NCBI RefSeq assembly: GCF_025398175.1
Contig: NZ_CP099735.1
Location: forward strand, 744,001 to 808,000
Reading direction: 5' to 3'
DNA from: Photobacterium sp. TY1-4
GTDB taxonomy: Bacteria; Pseudomonadota; Gammaproteobacteria; Enterobacterales; Vibrionaceae
Length of the DNA stretch: 64,000 nt
The translations under genes and the position numbers were made by a program. The notes beneath the pieces are model-generated. The model saw only the letters and a list, made by a program, of their open reading frames with translations, was not told the DNA's origin and ran no database searches. Below, piece after piece: positions 34,136-42,864 of the stretch. Within the stretch, counting starts at the first letter, position 1. Each line of letters opens with the position of its first letter.

Positions 34136-34494
34136 GTTGCAAGTCCATCCACTTTGATGAGTCGACAATATATGAGGTTAATTACATATCAATTATCATT
34201 AGCTGATGGATTGGCGGTTGAAAAATAATCACCTGCAGAGTTTGACTGAGTTCAAACTTTATTGATGCGGCCGACGGATGCCTGGTCTGTCTTCGCAAAA
34301 TAAACGCGGCCAGGATCCGAGCTCACGGATCACTGGCCGCTCTTACTTGACACCACGGTGTCACGGTCATGTTCCCGATTCACTCGTGACCTTAGTCGAC
34401 TCGCCTGATCGGGAGACGATGTTCAGTGAAGAGACAAAGCACCTGGATCCTCACATCACGGTGGACTCAAGCCAAGAAACGCGGCGCTCCCTGC
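34136..34494. other. Interval between the NHL operon and the EAL gene
   Basis: This 359-base stretch holds the promoter side of the NHL operon (34136-34260) and, on the minus strand, the strong terminator hairpin at 34306-34340 plus smaller inverted repeats near 34353-34395. No gene is evident. Confidence 0.6.
34306..34340 (-). terminator. Terminator of the kinase-EAL operon
   Basis: A 14- to 15-bp GC-rich stem (34306-34319 with 34326-34340, one bulged A) is followed on the minus strand by GTTTATTTTGC. Confidence 0.8.
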
Positions 34495-35697
34495 TTATTC
34501 TTGCGGACTCATATATGATTGGCGATGTTGATGCCATGCCTCAATCCAGGCAAACAGATCCCCGGCCGGCATCGGCTGCGCAATATAGAACCCCTGAGCC
34601 ACATCACAAGTTGTGGTGCGAATAAATGCCCAGTCTTCCTCGGTCTCGACCCCTTCGGCCACTGAACGCAGCCCTAATTGCGTAGCCATGTTGACACTGG
34701 CTTCAAAGATAATTTTCAGCGCCGGATCTGAATGCGCATCATGCACAAACCCGCGGTCAATTTTCAGCTCATTAAACGGCGTATCACGCAGCTGTGCCAA
34801 AGACGAGTGCCCGGTGCCGAAATCATCAATCGACAGTGCTACCCCTTTGATCCGCAAGCGGGTCAGAATATCCAGCGCCGCCTGTCGATCCTTCACCAAA
34901 CGACTTTCAGTGACCTCAAGCACCAGGCCGGAGAGGTTGACACCAATATCGTCCGCGACTTCCTGCAGCCAATCCGGAAAAACCAGCGATGTCAGACTTT
35001 CCATCGACACGTTCACCGCCATCGTCAGTTGGATACCATCGTTATGCCATGCCTGGAGCAACTCCAGTGCCCGGGCCAGCACTATCACCGTCAGCTCCCC
35101 AATCAAGCCACACTCTTCGGCCAACGGCACAAACTGCTCAGGTTCTATCAGGCCATATTCCGGATGCAGCCAACGCACCAAGGCTTCTACGCCAATCACC
35201 TGCCCGGTATGTACATCGACCTGCGGCTGGTAATAGTTGACCAGTTGCCCTTGCTGAATCGCCTGGCGAAGCTCATCTATGGTGCATTCGAACGGATTCT
35301 CCACACAGGTCACGGTATTGAGCGACGGTCGTTTCGCAATGATCGCCTTGATTTGAGATGCGGTGACCGGTTTTTGCAAGCCTTCCAGTACGTTCAGTTG
35401 ATGCGCCTGCGCCAGCGCGCGGGCGCCTTTTAAAATGGCGCGTTCCTGACCACTCATCAGGACGACACCGCCCCGGAATCCAATGCGCCCCAGATGACGA
35501 ACAAACTCAATGCCATCCATTTGCGGCATACGCAAATCACAGAACAGCAGCTCTACTTGCTCCGGGTGCTGTTCCAGGTCCCGCAGTGCGTCCACGGCAT
35601 TGTCGTGCAGGATCAACGCATCACTCACCAGCGCGTTAAGCTGGTGCGCAATTAACTTCAATGAAAATGACTCGTCGTCAATTAACATGATGGCCAT
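34495..35697 (-). CDS. Response regulator with EAL c-di-GMP phosphodiesterase domain
   Basis: A 400-residue cytosolic protein. The receiver domain (about residues 1-120) has the acidic pair LIDDE and phospho-acceptor aspartate in LLFCDLRMPQMDG, with the conserved lysine in QKPVT. The EAL domain (about 145-385) keeps the catalytic motifs EALVRW, NVSMESL, LEVTES, IDDFGTG, LKIDRGFV and AEGVETEEDW, so it should hydrolyse c-di-GMP. Its start overlaps the hybrid kinase gene by 20 bases, making the kinase its likely phosphodonor. Confidence 0.92.
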   Translation of the reverse strand: MAIMLIDDESFSLKLIAHQLNALVSDALILHDNAVDALRDLEQHPEQVELLFCDLRMPQMDGIEFVRHLGRIGFRGGVVLMSGQERAILKGARALAQAHQLNVLEGLQKPVTASQIKAIIAKRPSLNTVTCVENPFECTIDELRQAIQQGQLVNYYQPQVDVHTGQVIGVEALVRWLHPEYGLIEPEQFVPLAEECGLIGELTVIVLARALELLQAWHNDGIQLTMAVNVSMESLTSLVFPDWLQEVADDIGVNLSGLVLEVTESRLVKDRQAALDILTRLRIKGVALSIDDFGTGHSSLAQLRDTPFNELKIDRGFVHDAHSDPALKIIFEASVNMATQLGLRSVAEGVETEEDWAFIRTTTCDVAQGFYIAQPMPAGDLFAWIEAWHQHRQSYMSPQE

Positions 35698-38600
35698 AAG
35701 TTTCTCCTAATTGCGCCGCTTTACCGGCAAGATAAGCCCTCACAGCAGCTTCTGTACTCGCGGACACATCCGCCAACTGCGCCATGAACGCGGACGCAGC
35801 AGAAAGATCACCCTTGGTGCAAGTATTTTCCAGCTCGGCACACAAATCACCCAGTTGAAGCGCCCCGACAGAACGAGAAGATGACTTCAGCTTGTGCGAA
35901 ATTTCAACCATTTGTCTTACGTCTTTATCACTGTAAGCTTGTTGCAGTAACTTTTCCTGACCCTGCATCACGGAAAGATATTCTGTGAGAAACTCATCCA
36001 CGACCGCCGGGTCCGATCCCACTAGTGCTTCCAGCTTATTCACCTGCAACACCACCACAGCAGGCGCCGGAGCAGCCAGCACCTGCTGTGGCCGGGCTTG
36101 TTCCGATTCACAGGCAGGATGCGGCAGCCATTGTGACAGAACCTGCCTGAGTAAATCTAACTGTACCGGCTTGGTCAGGAAGTCATCCATTCCCGTTTCC
36201 AGCGCCCGTCGTTTCTCACCTCTTAGCGCATTGGCTGTCAGGGCAATAATGGGTTTGCGCGGGGCGCCAGCCTCTGCATCCCGCACCGCACGGGTTAACT
36301 GATACCCGTCCATTTCCGGCATATGCAGATCCGTCAGCAACAAGGCATATTGATCATCTTGCCAAAACTGCCACGCCTGGCTCCCGTTTTCGGCAACCTC
36401 TGCGGCGTAGCCCAACATGTTGAGCTGCTTGAGGATCACCTTGCGGTTAATCTCATCGTCTTCTGCCACCAGGATCAGTCGCTGTTCCGCCCGGGCCTGC
36501 GCCACACTCGGGGCTGCCGGCAGAATGACATCACTTTCTCCGACGGTTTCCGTGTCCACACTCGGTGACATCACCCCGGCTGCTACAGCAACAGCCTCCA
36601 GGAATTCCCGACGACGCATCGCCAGGCTGCTCATGGTGACCGTATTGGGTAAGGTGCATTGGAATGCTCGCTCTCCGCCAGGCGTCAGAATAAGACGGCG
36701 GATCTGATCCAGCGTGTCAAGCGGGCCTTTCGGCTCGTTCGCGCCCGATGCTGATTGCCCTGCGGCAGTAATAACCACCGTGTTGGCCGACCATCCCCGG
36801 ACCAGTGCCAAGGCCTCCGCTTCCCGGGCAACAATCTGCACTTTCCCCCCGGCCAGATGCAGATAGAGCGCCAGATCATCGACCGGTAGTTCAGGATCGG
36901 CAACTAACACCGCAAAGACCGGCTCCAAGTCCAGCGGCACGAAGAGCCCCTCCCCGGAAACAGGCTGGATCGGCAGTGTAACCGTAAACTGTGCACCTTG
37001 CCCCGGACGGCTTTCCACATCGATGGCGCCCTTCAGCAGCGCCACCAGCCGTTGAGTAATTGCCAACCCGAGACCGGTGCCACCAAACCGCCGGGTGGTC
37101 GAAGACTCCGCCTGGCTGAAGGATTCAAATAGCGAGCTCTGCACCGTATCCGAGATACCGATACCATTGTCAATCACCCGAAACACAACCTGATCCGGTT
37201 TCCCTTCAGGGCACTCCACCCGGATCCAGACTCGGCCGGCAATGTCTTTGCGCCCGCCACTGAACTTTATTGCGTTGCCAATCAAGTTATAGAAGATCTG
37301 TCGCAGTCGGGTCGGATCAGACGCCACCCAGTCTGGAATCCGGGGATCAATAAATAAGTGAAGGGACACTCCCTGACGCTCCGCCAAGGGCAGCAGAGAG
37401 GTGCAGATCCCTTCCACAATTCCTTCGATCGCCACCGGAATCTGCTCCAGCTCCAACCGCCCGGCTTCTATTTTGGAGAAGTCCAGAATGTCATCGATCA
37501 GGCGCAACAAGGAAAATGTAGAGTCCCGGATGGTGTTGACTTCATCTTGCTGGCGACTGTCCAGCTCACTGTGCGAGAGCACTTCCAGTAAACCGATCAC
37601 CCCATTCATCGGAGTCCGGATTTCATGGCTCATTGCCGCCAGAAAAGCTGACTTGGCCTGGCTCGCCTGCTCAGCCTCCTTCCGGGCCAGTTCCAATTTA
37701 TCGTTGGTCGCACGCAATGAAGCCGTGCGCTCCGACACCCGCAGTGCCAGTTGCTCACGCTCGCGGGCGATTTCTTCATTGGCAAGCTTCAATTGCCGGG
37801 TCCGCTCATCCACTCGCACTTCAAGCTGCAGATTCAGCTCCCGCAACGCCGCTTCGGCTTGTTCCCGGGCCCGGACTTCACGATTCAGCCAGACCGTGCT
37901 TTGGTAAGAGCCGATTAACATCCGGCTCATCACAAACAGCAGCAGGCTCAACAAGCCACCCGCGGCGAGGATGATCCAGGACAGGGAAAAATCAATGGTT
38001 GACTCAAAGGCCGGGGTCGCGCTGAACACCACGGTCCAGGGGTGGCCGGCAATATAGATAATTTCCGTCGATTGCAGTGCGGGCGGGGTGCTGGGCTGAT
38101 CCAGTTTCAGCACTTCATGGCCATCAAACAGCAACTGCTCAGGACGACTCGACTTACCGTCAAACAGCTGAAAGCTCACGGCTGAGTTAGTTGTCAGCAG
38201 CCCCTGTAATAAATTCCCGGCACGAAAGGGACTGTACACATAGCCGACAAACGCCTGACGACGTGCTTCTATCGTCTCCGGCGGGGTTGCCACGTTATAC
38301 ACCGGCAGGTAGAGAATAAATCCCGGCTGTATTTCTTCCGTGAGGGGATCGGTCCACGCCACTTTGCCTGACAGCACCGCACTGGCACTGTCGCGGGCCT
38401 TGATCAGGGCGGCCTGCTGCTCGGGGAGCATCTGCATATCGAAGCCATAATACTGATAATTCAGCTCATCCATGGGCTCGATAAAAACTGTCGGCGTATA
38501 CGTCTCCCGCTCTCCCTCCGGAATAATACGGTAACGGCTCAGACCTTCTGCATGAATTTGCCGGATATGCGCCTGTTTATCTCCGTCAGAGACCGGCACC

Positions 38601-38908
38601 GCAAATCCGATACCGTGGATCCCGGGATAGTGCATCCCAAGGCGCAGCTTTCTTACATAGCTTTGCCACTCGAGACGTTCAACCTGTTCTGACGCCGCGA
38701 ACAGGGCTACCCCCCCCAGCAAGACCTGCTCATGGGCCACCATTCGGCTTTTGATCCGCGCCGTGACGTCATGGGTTTCATTCTGAAATCGTTGCTCAAC
38801 GTCCCGGTTGACATAGGCGGTTGCCAGTTGCCATGAAATGGCCGTGACGACGAGTGAAAGGAGCAACACTATCCATGGTATTTTTCGAGCTACACCGACT
38901 TCTAGCAC
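35678..38908 (-). CDS. CHASE-domain hybrid sensor histidine kinase with receiver and Hpt
   Basis: A 1076-residue inner-membrane kinase. TM1 is about residues 8-30, followed by a periplasmic CHASE sensor (about 35-300) and TM2 (about 315-338). A long coiled coil (about 345-420) leads to HisKA with FLAAMSHEIRTPMNG. The ATPase has VIDNGIGI and GTGLGLAI. A degenerate receiver (about 680-750) precedes a true receiver with LLLTDLHMPEMDG, and the C-terminal Hpt domain has SHKLKSSSRSVGA. The full His-Asp-His relay would feed the overlapping receiver-EAL protein. The start is GTG 38908 with AAGGA nine bases upstream. The signal is unknown. Confidence 0.93.
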   Translation of the reverse strand: MLEVGVARKIPWIVLLLSLVVTAISWQLATAYVNRDVEQRFQNETHDVTARIKSRMVAHEQVLLGGVALFAASEQVERLEWQSYVRKLRLGMHYPGIHGIGFAVPVSDGDKQAHIRQIHAEGLSRYRIIPEGERETYTPTVFIEPMDELNYQYYGFDMQMLPEQQAALIKARDSASAVLSGKVAWTDPLTEEIQPGFILYLPVYNVATPPETIEARRQAFVGYVYSPFRAGNLLQGLLTTNSAVSFQLFDGKSSRPEQLLFDGHEVLKLDQPSTPPALQSTEIIYIAGHPWTVVFSATPAFESTIDFSLSWIILAAGGLLSLLLFVMSRMLIGSYQSTVWLNREVRAREQAEAALRELNLQLEVRVDERTRQLKLANEEIAREREQLALRVSERTASLRATNDKLELARKEAEQASQAKSAFLAAMSHEIRTPMNGVIGLLEVLSHSELDSRQQDEVNTIRDSTFSLLRLIDDILDFSKIEAGRLELEQIPVAIEGIVEGICTSLLPLAERQGVSLHLFIDPRIPDWVASDPTRLRQIFYNLIGNAIKFSGGRKDIAGRVWIRVECPEGKPDQVVFRVIDNGIGISDTVQSSLFESFSQAESSTTRRFGGTGLGLAITQRLVALLKGAIDVESRPGQGAQFTVTLPIQPVSGEGLFVPLDLEPVFAVLVADPELPVDDLALYLHLAGGKVQIVAREAEALALVRGWSANTVVITAAGQSASGANEPKGPLDTLDQIRRLILTPGGERAFQCTLPNTVTMSSLAMRRREFLEAVAVAAGVMSPSVDTETVGESDVILPAAPSVAQARAEQRLILVAEDDEINRKVILKQLNMLGYAAEVAENGSQAWQFWQDDQYALLLTDLHMPEMDGYQLTRAVRDAEAGAPRKPIIALTANALRGEKRRALETGMDDFLTKPVQLDLLRQVLSQWLPHPACESEQARPQQVLAAPAPAVVVLQVNKLEALVGSDPAVVDEFLTEYLSVMQGQEKLLQQAYSDKDVRQMVEISHKLKSSSRSVGALQLGDLCAELENTCTKGDLSAASAFMAQLADVSASTEAAVRAYLAGKAAQLGETYGHHVN

Positions 38909-39205
38909 TGGCTGTCCTTCTCTCAGTGTTATTGCCCGGCAAAATCCGTCGCCGGGCAGTCTGGTTTCGGGGGCAATGTTTCAAGGTTCAGAGTGCCGAA
39001 ATTCAGGACAACAGGCCCTGCATACCCAAACATTGCATATAACATTTTTAGTACACAGGAACACAAATTAACAAGGAATTAATCGAATCAGGCTACAGAT
39101 GATGATGAGATGCTGATGAAATGAGGTCAGGTGGACAGGAAGTGTTACAAAACCAGACAGGTTTACTGGCTTTGTAAGCACTTCTTGAAACAGCAGGCGT
39201 TCGAA

Positions 39206-39754
39206 TTAAGCGATTTTTTGTTGCACACTATGTTGCGCAGGGAGGAGTTCTTCAACAATCCGTTTGAGCAGGAAAGTTTCACGCTCAATCGACATCCCTT
39301 TCTTTTCACTATTCGCCATGGTCTCCTCATTATGACGAATGGCATCGAAGATATTGATCCAGACCGGTTTCATCCCGTTGTTGATTTCGTAATCTTCCAG
39401 TTGCGTCTCTCCCAGCTCGGTATCAATGGTACAGACGTAACAGTAGGACGCCATATGCACGATGTCGTGCTCCGGCTTATACCAGGGCCGAAACTCTTCG
39501 TAGAGACCAAACTCCCGAAGATCGCGAATATTACGCGCACCGGTTTCTTCGGCCAGCTCGCGGATCAAGCCCTGAACGATATCTTCCCCGGCATCAACCC
39601 CGCCCCCAGGCAACGTGTAATCGTGATAACGAGCGGTGTAGAGCATCAGAATGTTCTCGCCATCCAGAATAATGCCACGGGCTGCTCGGCGGTGAAAAAT
39701 ACGCCCTTCCAGGGTGTCAATATCCGGATGGACCGTTGATCTCAGTAATCGCAT
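39206..39754 (-). CDS. NUDIX hydrolase
   Basis: A 182-residue cytosolic pyrophosphohydrolase. The Nudix box GGGVDAGEDIVQGLI continues to RELAEETGA (about residues 50-73) and keeps the catalytic REUxEE residues. Upstream ARGIILDGENILML forms the first strand pair. The substrate is unknown. It lies 52 bases downstream of mrcB on the same strand. Confidence 0.9.
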   Translation of the reverse strand: MRLLRSTVHPDIDTLEGRIFHRRAARGIILDGENILMLYTARYHDYTLPGGGVDAGEDIVQGLIRELAEETGARNIRDLREFGLYEEFRPWYKPEHDIVHMASYCYVCTIDTELGETQLEDYEINNGMKPVWINIFDAIRHNEETMANSEKKGMSIERETFLLKRIVEELLPAQHSVQQKIA

Positions 39755-39806
39755 ACGTGCTTATTCATCTTTTGCTTCAGACAGGCCGGGCATTCTAGCG
39801 AACCTG

Positions 39807-42167
39807 CTACCACTTGAACAGGCGATGGAAGAAGTCCTCGACCTGTTTGACGCAGGTTTGCTTGAGCAGTCCTTTCGGATCCCAGGCGGGTAAGTCCATC
39901 GTCCCGATACATGACTGCTCCAACCCACCCATCGGATGACGCTGATAGGTAAAGTTTTGAATTTGAGCCGGGGCACGCATCACCAGAGGCTCCGGATCCC
40001 GACGCTGAATATAGTCCGCATACAAACGCAGAGGGCCGGAGGAACCCGTAAGGTTCGCACTCTGGTTGTCATCGCGTCCCATCCACACAGTCACCACTTC
40101 CCGGCCATCGACGCCCACATACCAACTGTCCCGGCCTTTATCCGAGGTACCGGTTTTCCCAGCCAGACGTGACGACGGCAGCACAGAGTTCAGGTAACGG
40201 GCGGTGCCTTCGGTGACCACTTTCTGCATGGCATATAAAGTCAGCCAGGAGGCTTGCTCGGGTACAGCCCGGGATGATTTCGGGATACGCTGATAGAGAA
40301 CATTCCCCTCACTGTCGACCACCGAACTCAGCGCCGTCAGTTCGCTCTTCATGCCCCCGCTGGCAATGGTCTGGTACATCTGTGTGACTTCCACCGGAGT
40401 CAGGGTAAAGGCACCCAGAAGCATCGAAGGCAATTTCGGGACTTCCTGGCGATCGACACCCAGCAGATCCAGCGTCTCGATAACCTGATCCAGACCAACG
40501 GCCAACCCGAGATTGACTGTCGGCACGTTGTAAGATTTAGCTAACGCCTGGTACAAGGGAACCTGACCGCGATACTGGCGATCATAATTTCGGGGCGACC
40601 AGCGTTCGCCATTCTCGCCCGTGAGCGTGAGTGGCCGGTCGGCCAAAGTCGTCGCCAGAGAAAAACGTTCCGGCTGTGACAGCGCCGATAAATACACCGC
40701 AGGTTTCACCACAGAGCCAATCGGCCGGCGGGCATCAATGGCCCGGTTAAAGCCGTCGAAGCCCGGACGGCTGCCGCCCACCATGGCACGAATTTCACCA
40801 CTCAGGCGATCGGCCACCACCACCGCGGTTTCCAGCGCATTACCAGCCTGTTTTTCCAACTGTGGAATGGTTTTCCGGACCGCCTGCTCCGCTTTGGCCT
40901 GAGAATCCGGATCGAGCGTGGTAAACAACCGCAGCCCCTGACCGGGACGATAGGCTTTCACGTTGTCTGCCAGCTCCCGCTCCAACTGACCAAAATAGGC
41001 CGGCTGGCGATGCGCCACCTGCCCTTTGGATTGCAAATCCAGCGGACGCTTGATCGCGCGCGCATAGTCCGCCTGCTCCAGCTTGCCACTCTCGACCATC
41101 AGGCGCAGCACCAGGTTTCGCCGCTCTGTTGCACGTTCCGGATAACGCCAGGGATGGTAGTAAGAAGGCCCTTTGACCAGACCGACCAACAATGCCTGCT
41201 GATCAACCCGCAGCTCGGTCAGCGGCAGGCCAAAGTAAAACCGCGCGCCCAGCTCAAAACCATGAATTGCATCGGCACCGGCCTGCGCCAGGTAGATTTG
41301 GTTCAGATAAGCATCCAGAATTTGATCTTTGCTGTAGCGATAATCGATGATCAACGCCATATACGCCTCTTTCAGCTTGCGCCATAAACTGCGCTCACTG
41401 CTGAGGAACAGGTTCTTCGCCAACTGCTGAGTCAGCGTACTGCCGCCCTGAACCGTCCGGCCCGCCTTGAGGTTGGCAACCAGAGCCCGGGCGATCGCTG
41501 CCGGTGAAACACCGTCATGCTGATAAAAATCGCGGTCTTCAGTCGCAATCAAGGCATCAATCAACGGCTGCGGCATGTCCGATTTGGCACGATAGATCCG
41601 CTGCTCTTCGGTTTTGGCTTCCAGCATGCCCAGCAGCTTCGGCTCGACACTGAAAGTGCCGTATTCCCGGCCGGTATCCGGCTCATAAATCCGTTTGACT
41701 TTTGAGTAGCTGAACTCCACCACGACATGTTGCTGCGCTTTTTCGCCATCCGAAAATTCAAACGGACGCCGGATGAACTCAACCTTGAGACGGCTGGTCG
41801 CATACTCCCCACTTTGCGTCGGGCGGTTTACTTTGCGGTACTTGAGCGTTTCCAGCTCATTGACCAGATCTTCATAACGGATTAAAGCACCAGGTTGCAG
41901 CGTCAACTCGCGGGCATACACCACAGACGGCAACTGCCACAACTGCCCTTCAAATTTTTCCGTCACCACCTGATTCAGCGAATGGCCCATCCAGGCACCG
42001 CCGCCGGCCAGCAACGCAACGCCCAACACACCGGCTTTGAGCAGTCGTTTCTTGGGCCGGGCCTTCTTTGGCGGCGGGGTCGGTTCAGGCGATGCGCCAG
42101 CCCCCTGACGAGATTCGTCAGCGGGCGGTACATGCGGCGTCTTGGGGTTTTGGTCTGGTGTCGTCAT
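39807..42167 (-). CDS. mrcB: Penicillin-binding protein 1B (bifunctional glycosyltransferase/transpeptidase)
   Basis: A 786-residue inner-membrane peptidoglycan synthase. The Pro/Lys-rich cytosolic tail (1-42) is followed by one anchor helix (about 43-62) and a UB2H-like domain (about 90-180). The GT51 domain has EDRDFYQHDGVSP, GGSTLTQQLAKNLF and later KGPSYYHPWRYPE. The transpeptidase has SVVK (SxxK, Ser about 480), SYN and KTGTSD. The UB2H domain implies an LpoB-type activator elsewhere. It makes and cross-links glycan strands. Confidence 0.95.
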   Translation of the reverse strand: MTTPDQNPKTPHVPPADESRQGAGASPEPTPPPKKARPKKRLLKAGVLGVALLAGGGAWMGHSLNQVVTEKFEGQLWQLPSVVYARELTLQPGALIRYEDLVNELETLKYRKVNRPTQSGEYATSRLKVEFIRRPFEFSDGEKAQQHVVVEFSYSKVKRIYEPDTGREYGTFSVEPKLLGMLEAKTEEQRIYRAKSDMPQPLIDALIATEDRDFYQHDGVSPAAIARALVANLKAGRTVQGGSTLTQQLAKNLFLSSERSLWRKLKEAYMALIIDYRYSKDQILDAYLNQIYLAQAGADAIHGFELGARFYFGLPLTELRVDQQALLVGLVKGPSYYHPWRYPERATERRNLVLRLMVESGKLEQADYARAIKRPLDLQSKGQVAHRQPAYFGQLERELADNVKAYRPGQGLRLFTTLDPDSQAKAEQAVRKTIPQLEKQAGNALETAVVVADRLSGEIRAMVGGSRPGFDGFNRAIDARRPIGSVVKPAVYLSALSQPERFSLATTLADRPLTLTGENGERWSPRNYDRQYRGQVPLYQALAKSYNVPTVNLGLAVGLDQVIETLDLLGVDRQEVPKLPSMLLGAFTLTPVEVTQMYQTIASGGMKSELTALSSVVDSEGNVLYQRIPKSSRAVPEQASWLTLYAMQKVVTEGTARYLNSVLPSSRLAGKTGTSDKGRDSWYVGVDGREVVTVWMGRDDNQSANLTGSSGPLRLYADYIQRRDPEPLVMRAPAQIQNFTYQRHPMGGLEQSCIGTMDLPAWDPKGLLKQTCVKQVEDFFHRLFKW

Positions 42168-42344
42168 GATAATTTCAATAAGAATGGGAGTAACAGAGAA
42201 GAATCGGACCAGACAATACCCGAGCCCCCTTCCGGCAATGTCATCGGCCTGTCAAAGAAACACCTAGCCCCGCGTGTCGGCGACTGGCCTTTCACGGCAA
42301 AATCACGCAGAATACGCGCCCTGAATGAGATGCCGAGAACAACT

Positions 42345-42797
42345 ATGGAACGCGATTACCAACTTGACTGCCTGCTCACCATGCCCCGCCATGAACTGGA
42401 AGAATTCAGCTTGCGGGTGATTGGCCGGATGGTCCCGGAAGATGTAATGGAAGAGCTGTTTACCTTTGAGCAGGAAGAAGTGGACAGCGAAGAGCGGATG
42501 CAGGCAGCCCGATTTGATGCCCTGCTGCGGATGACGGCAATCGCTCTGGGTGAAGTGAATGTCGCGTTTTCCGAATCAGCGCAAGCGCAACAAAACATTG
42601 AGCGCATGACGCGTCTGATCCTCTGGCACTTCTACGCCATGTCATTCAACCTGGAAGAAGCTATTTCCCTGGAGCAGCATTGCACGCAGGTCGAAACCAT
42701 CCTCAAGCAGGCCCCGAGAGACGCCTTCGGCTGGATCAAGGTTCTTACCGAGTTGCTGCACACTTATGCAGACCTGAGTGACAAAAGCAAAGGGTAA
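42345..42797 (+). CDS. Conserved hypothetical cytosolic helical protein
   Basis: A 150-residue all-helical acidic protein: MERDYQLDCLLTMPRHELEEF, a Glu-rich middle FTFEQEEVDSEE, and a C-terminal bundle with ERMTRLILWHFYAMSFNLEEAI. ATG 42345 is used here; ATG 42330 is also possible. It is divergent from mrcB and followed by an 11-bp hairpin. No family recognised. Confidence 0.65.
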   Translation: MERDYQLDCLLTMPRHELEEFSLRVIGRMVPEDVMEELFTFEQEEVDSEERMQAARFDALLRMTAIALGEVNVAFSESAQAQQNIERMTRLILWHFYAMSFNLEEAISLEQHCTQVETILKQAPRDAFGWIKVLTELLHTYADLSDKSKG

Positions 42798-42808
42798 GGT
42801 GGTGAGGA

Positions 42809-42834
42809 TACCGTCAGCCCCCTGGCTGACGGTA
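42809..42834 (+). terminator. Hairpin between converging genes
   Basis: An 11-bp perfect stem (42809-42819 with 42824-42834) has a 4-base loop and lies 11 bases after the stop. It lacks a T run. Confidence 0.5.
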
Positions 42835-42864
42835 TGAGGCAACCGGATTCCGGCTTGATGGGGA

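Noticed and set aside
34160-34200. Fur-like AT-rich palindrome before the NHL gene
   Set aside because: Only one half agrees with the consensus.
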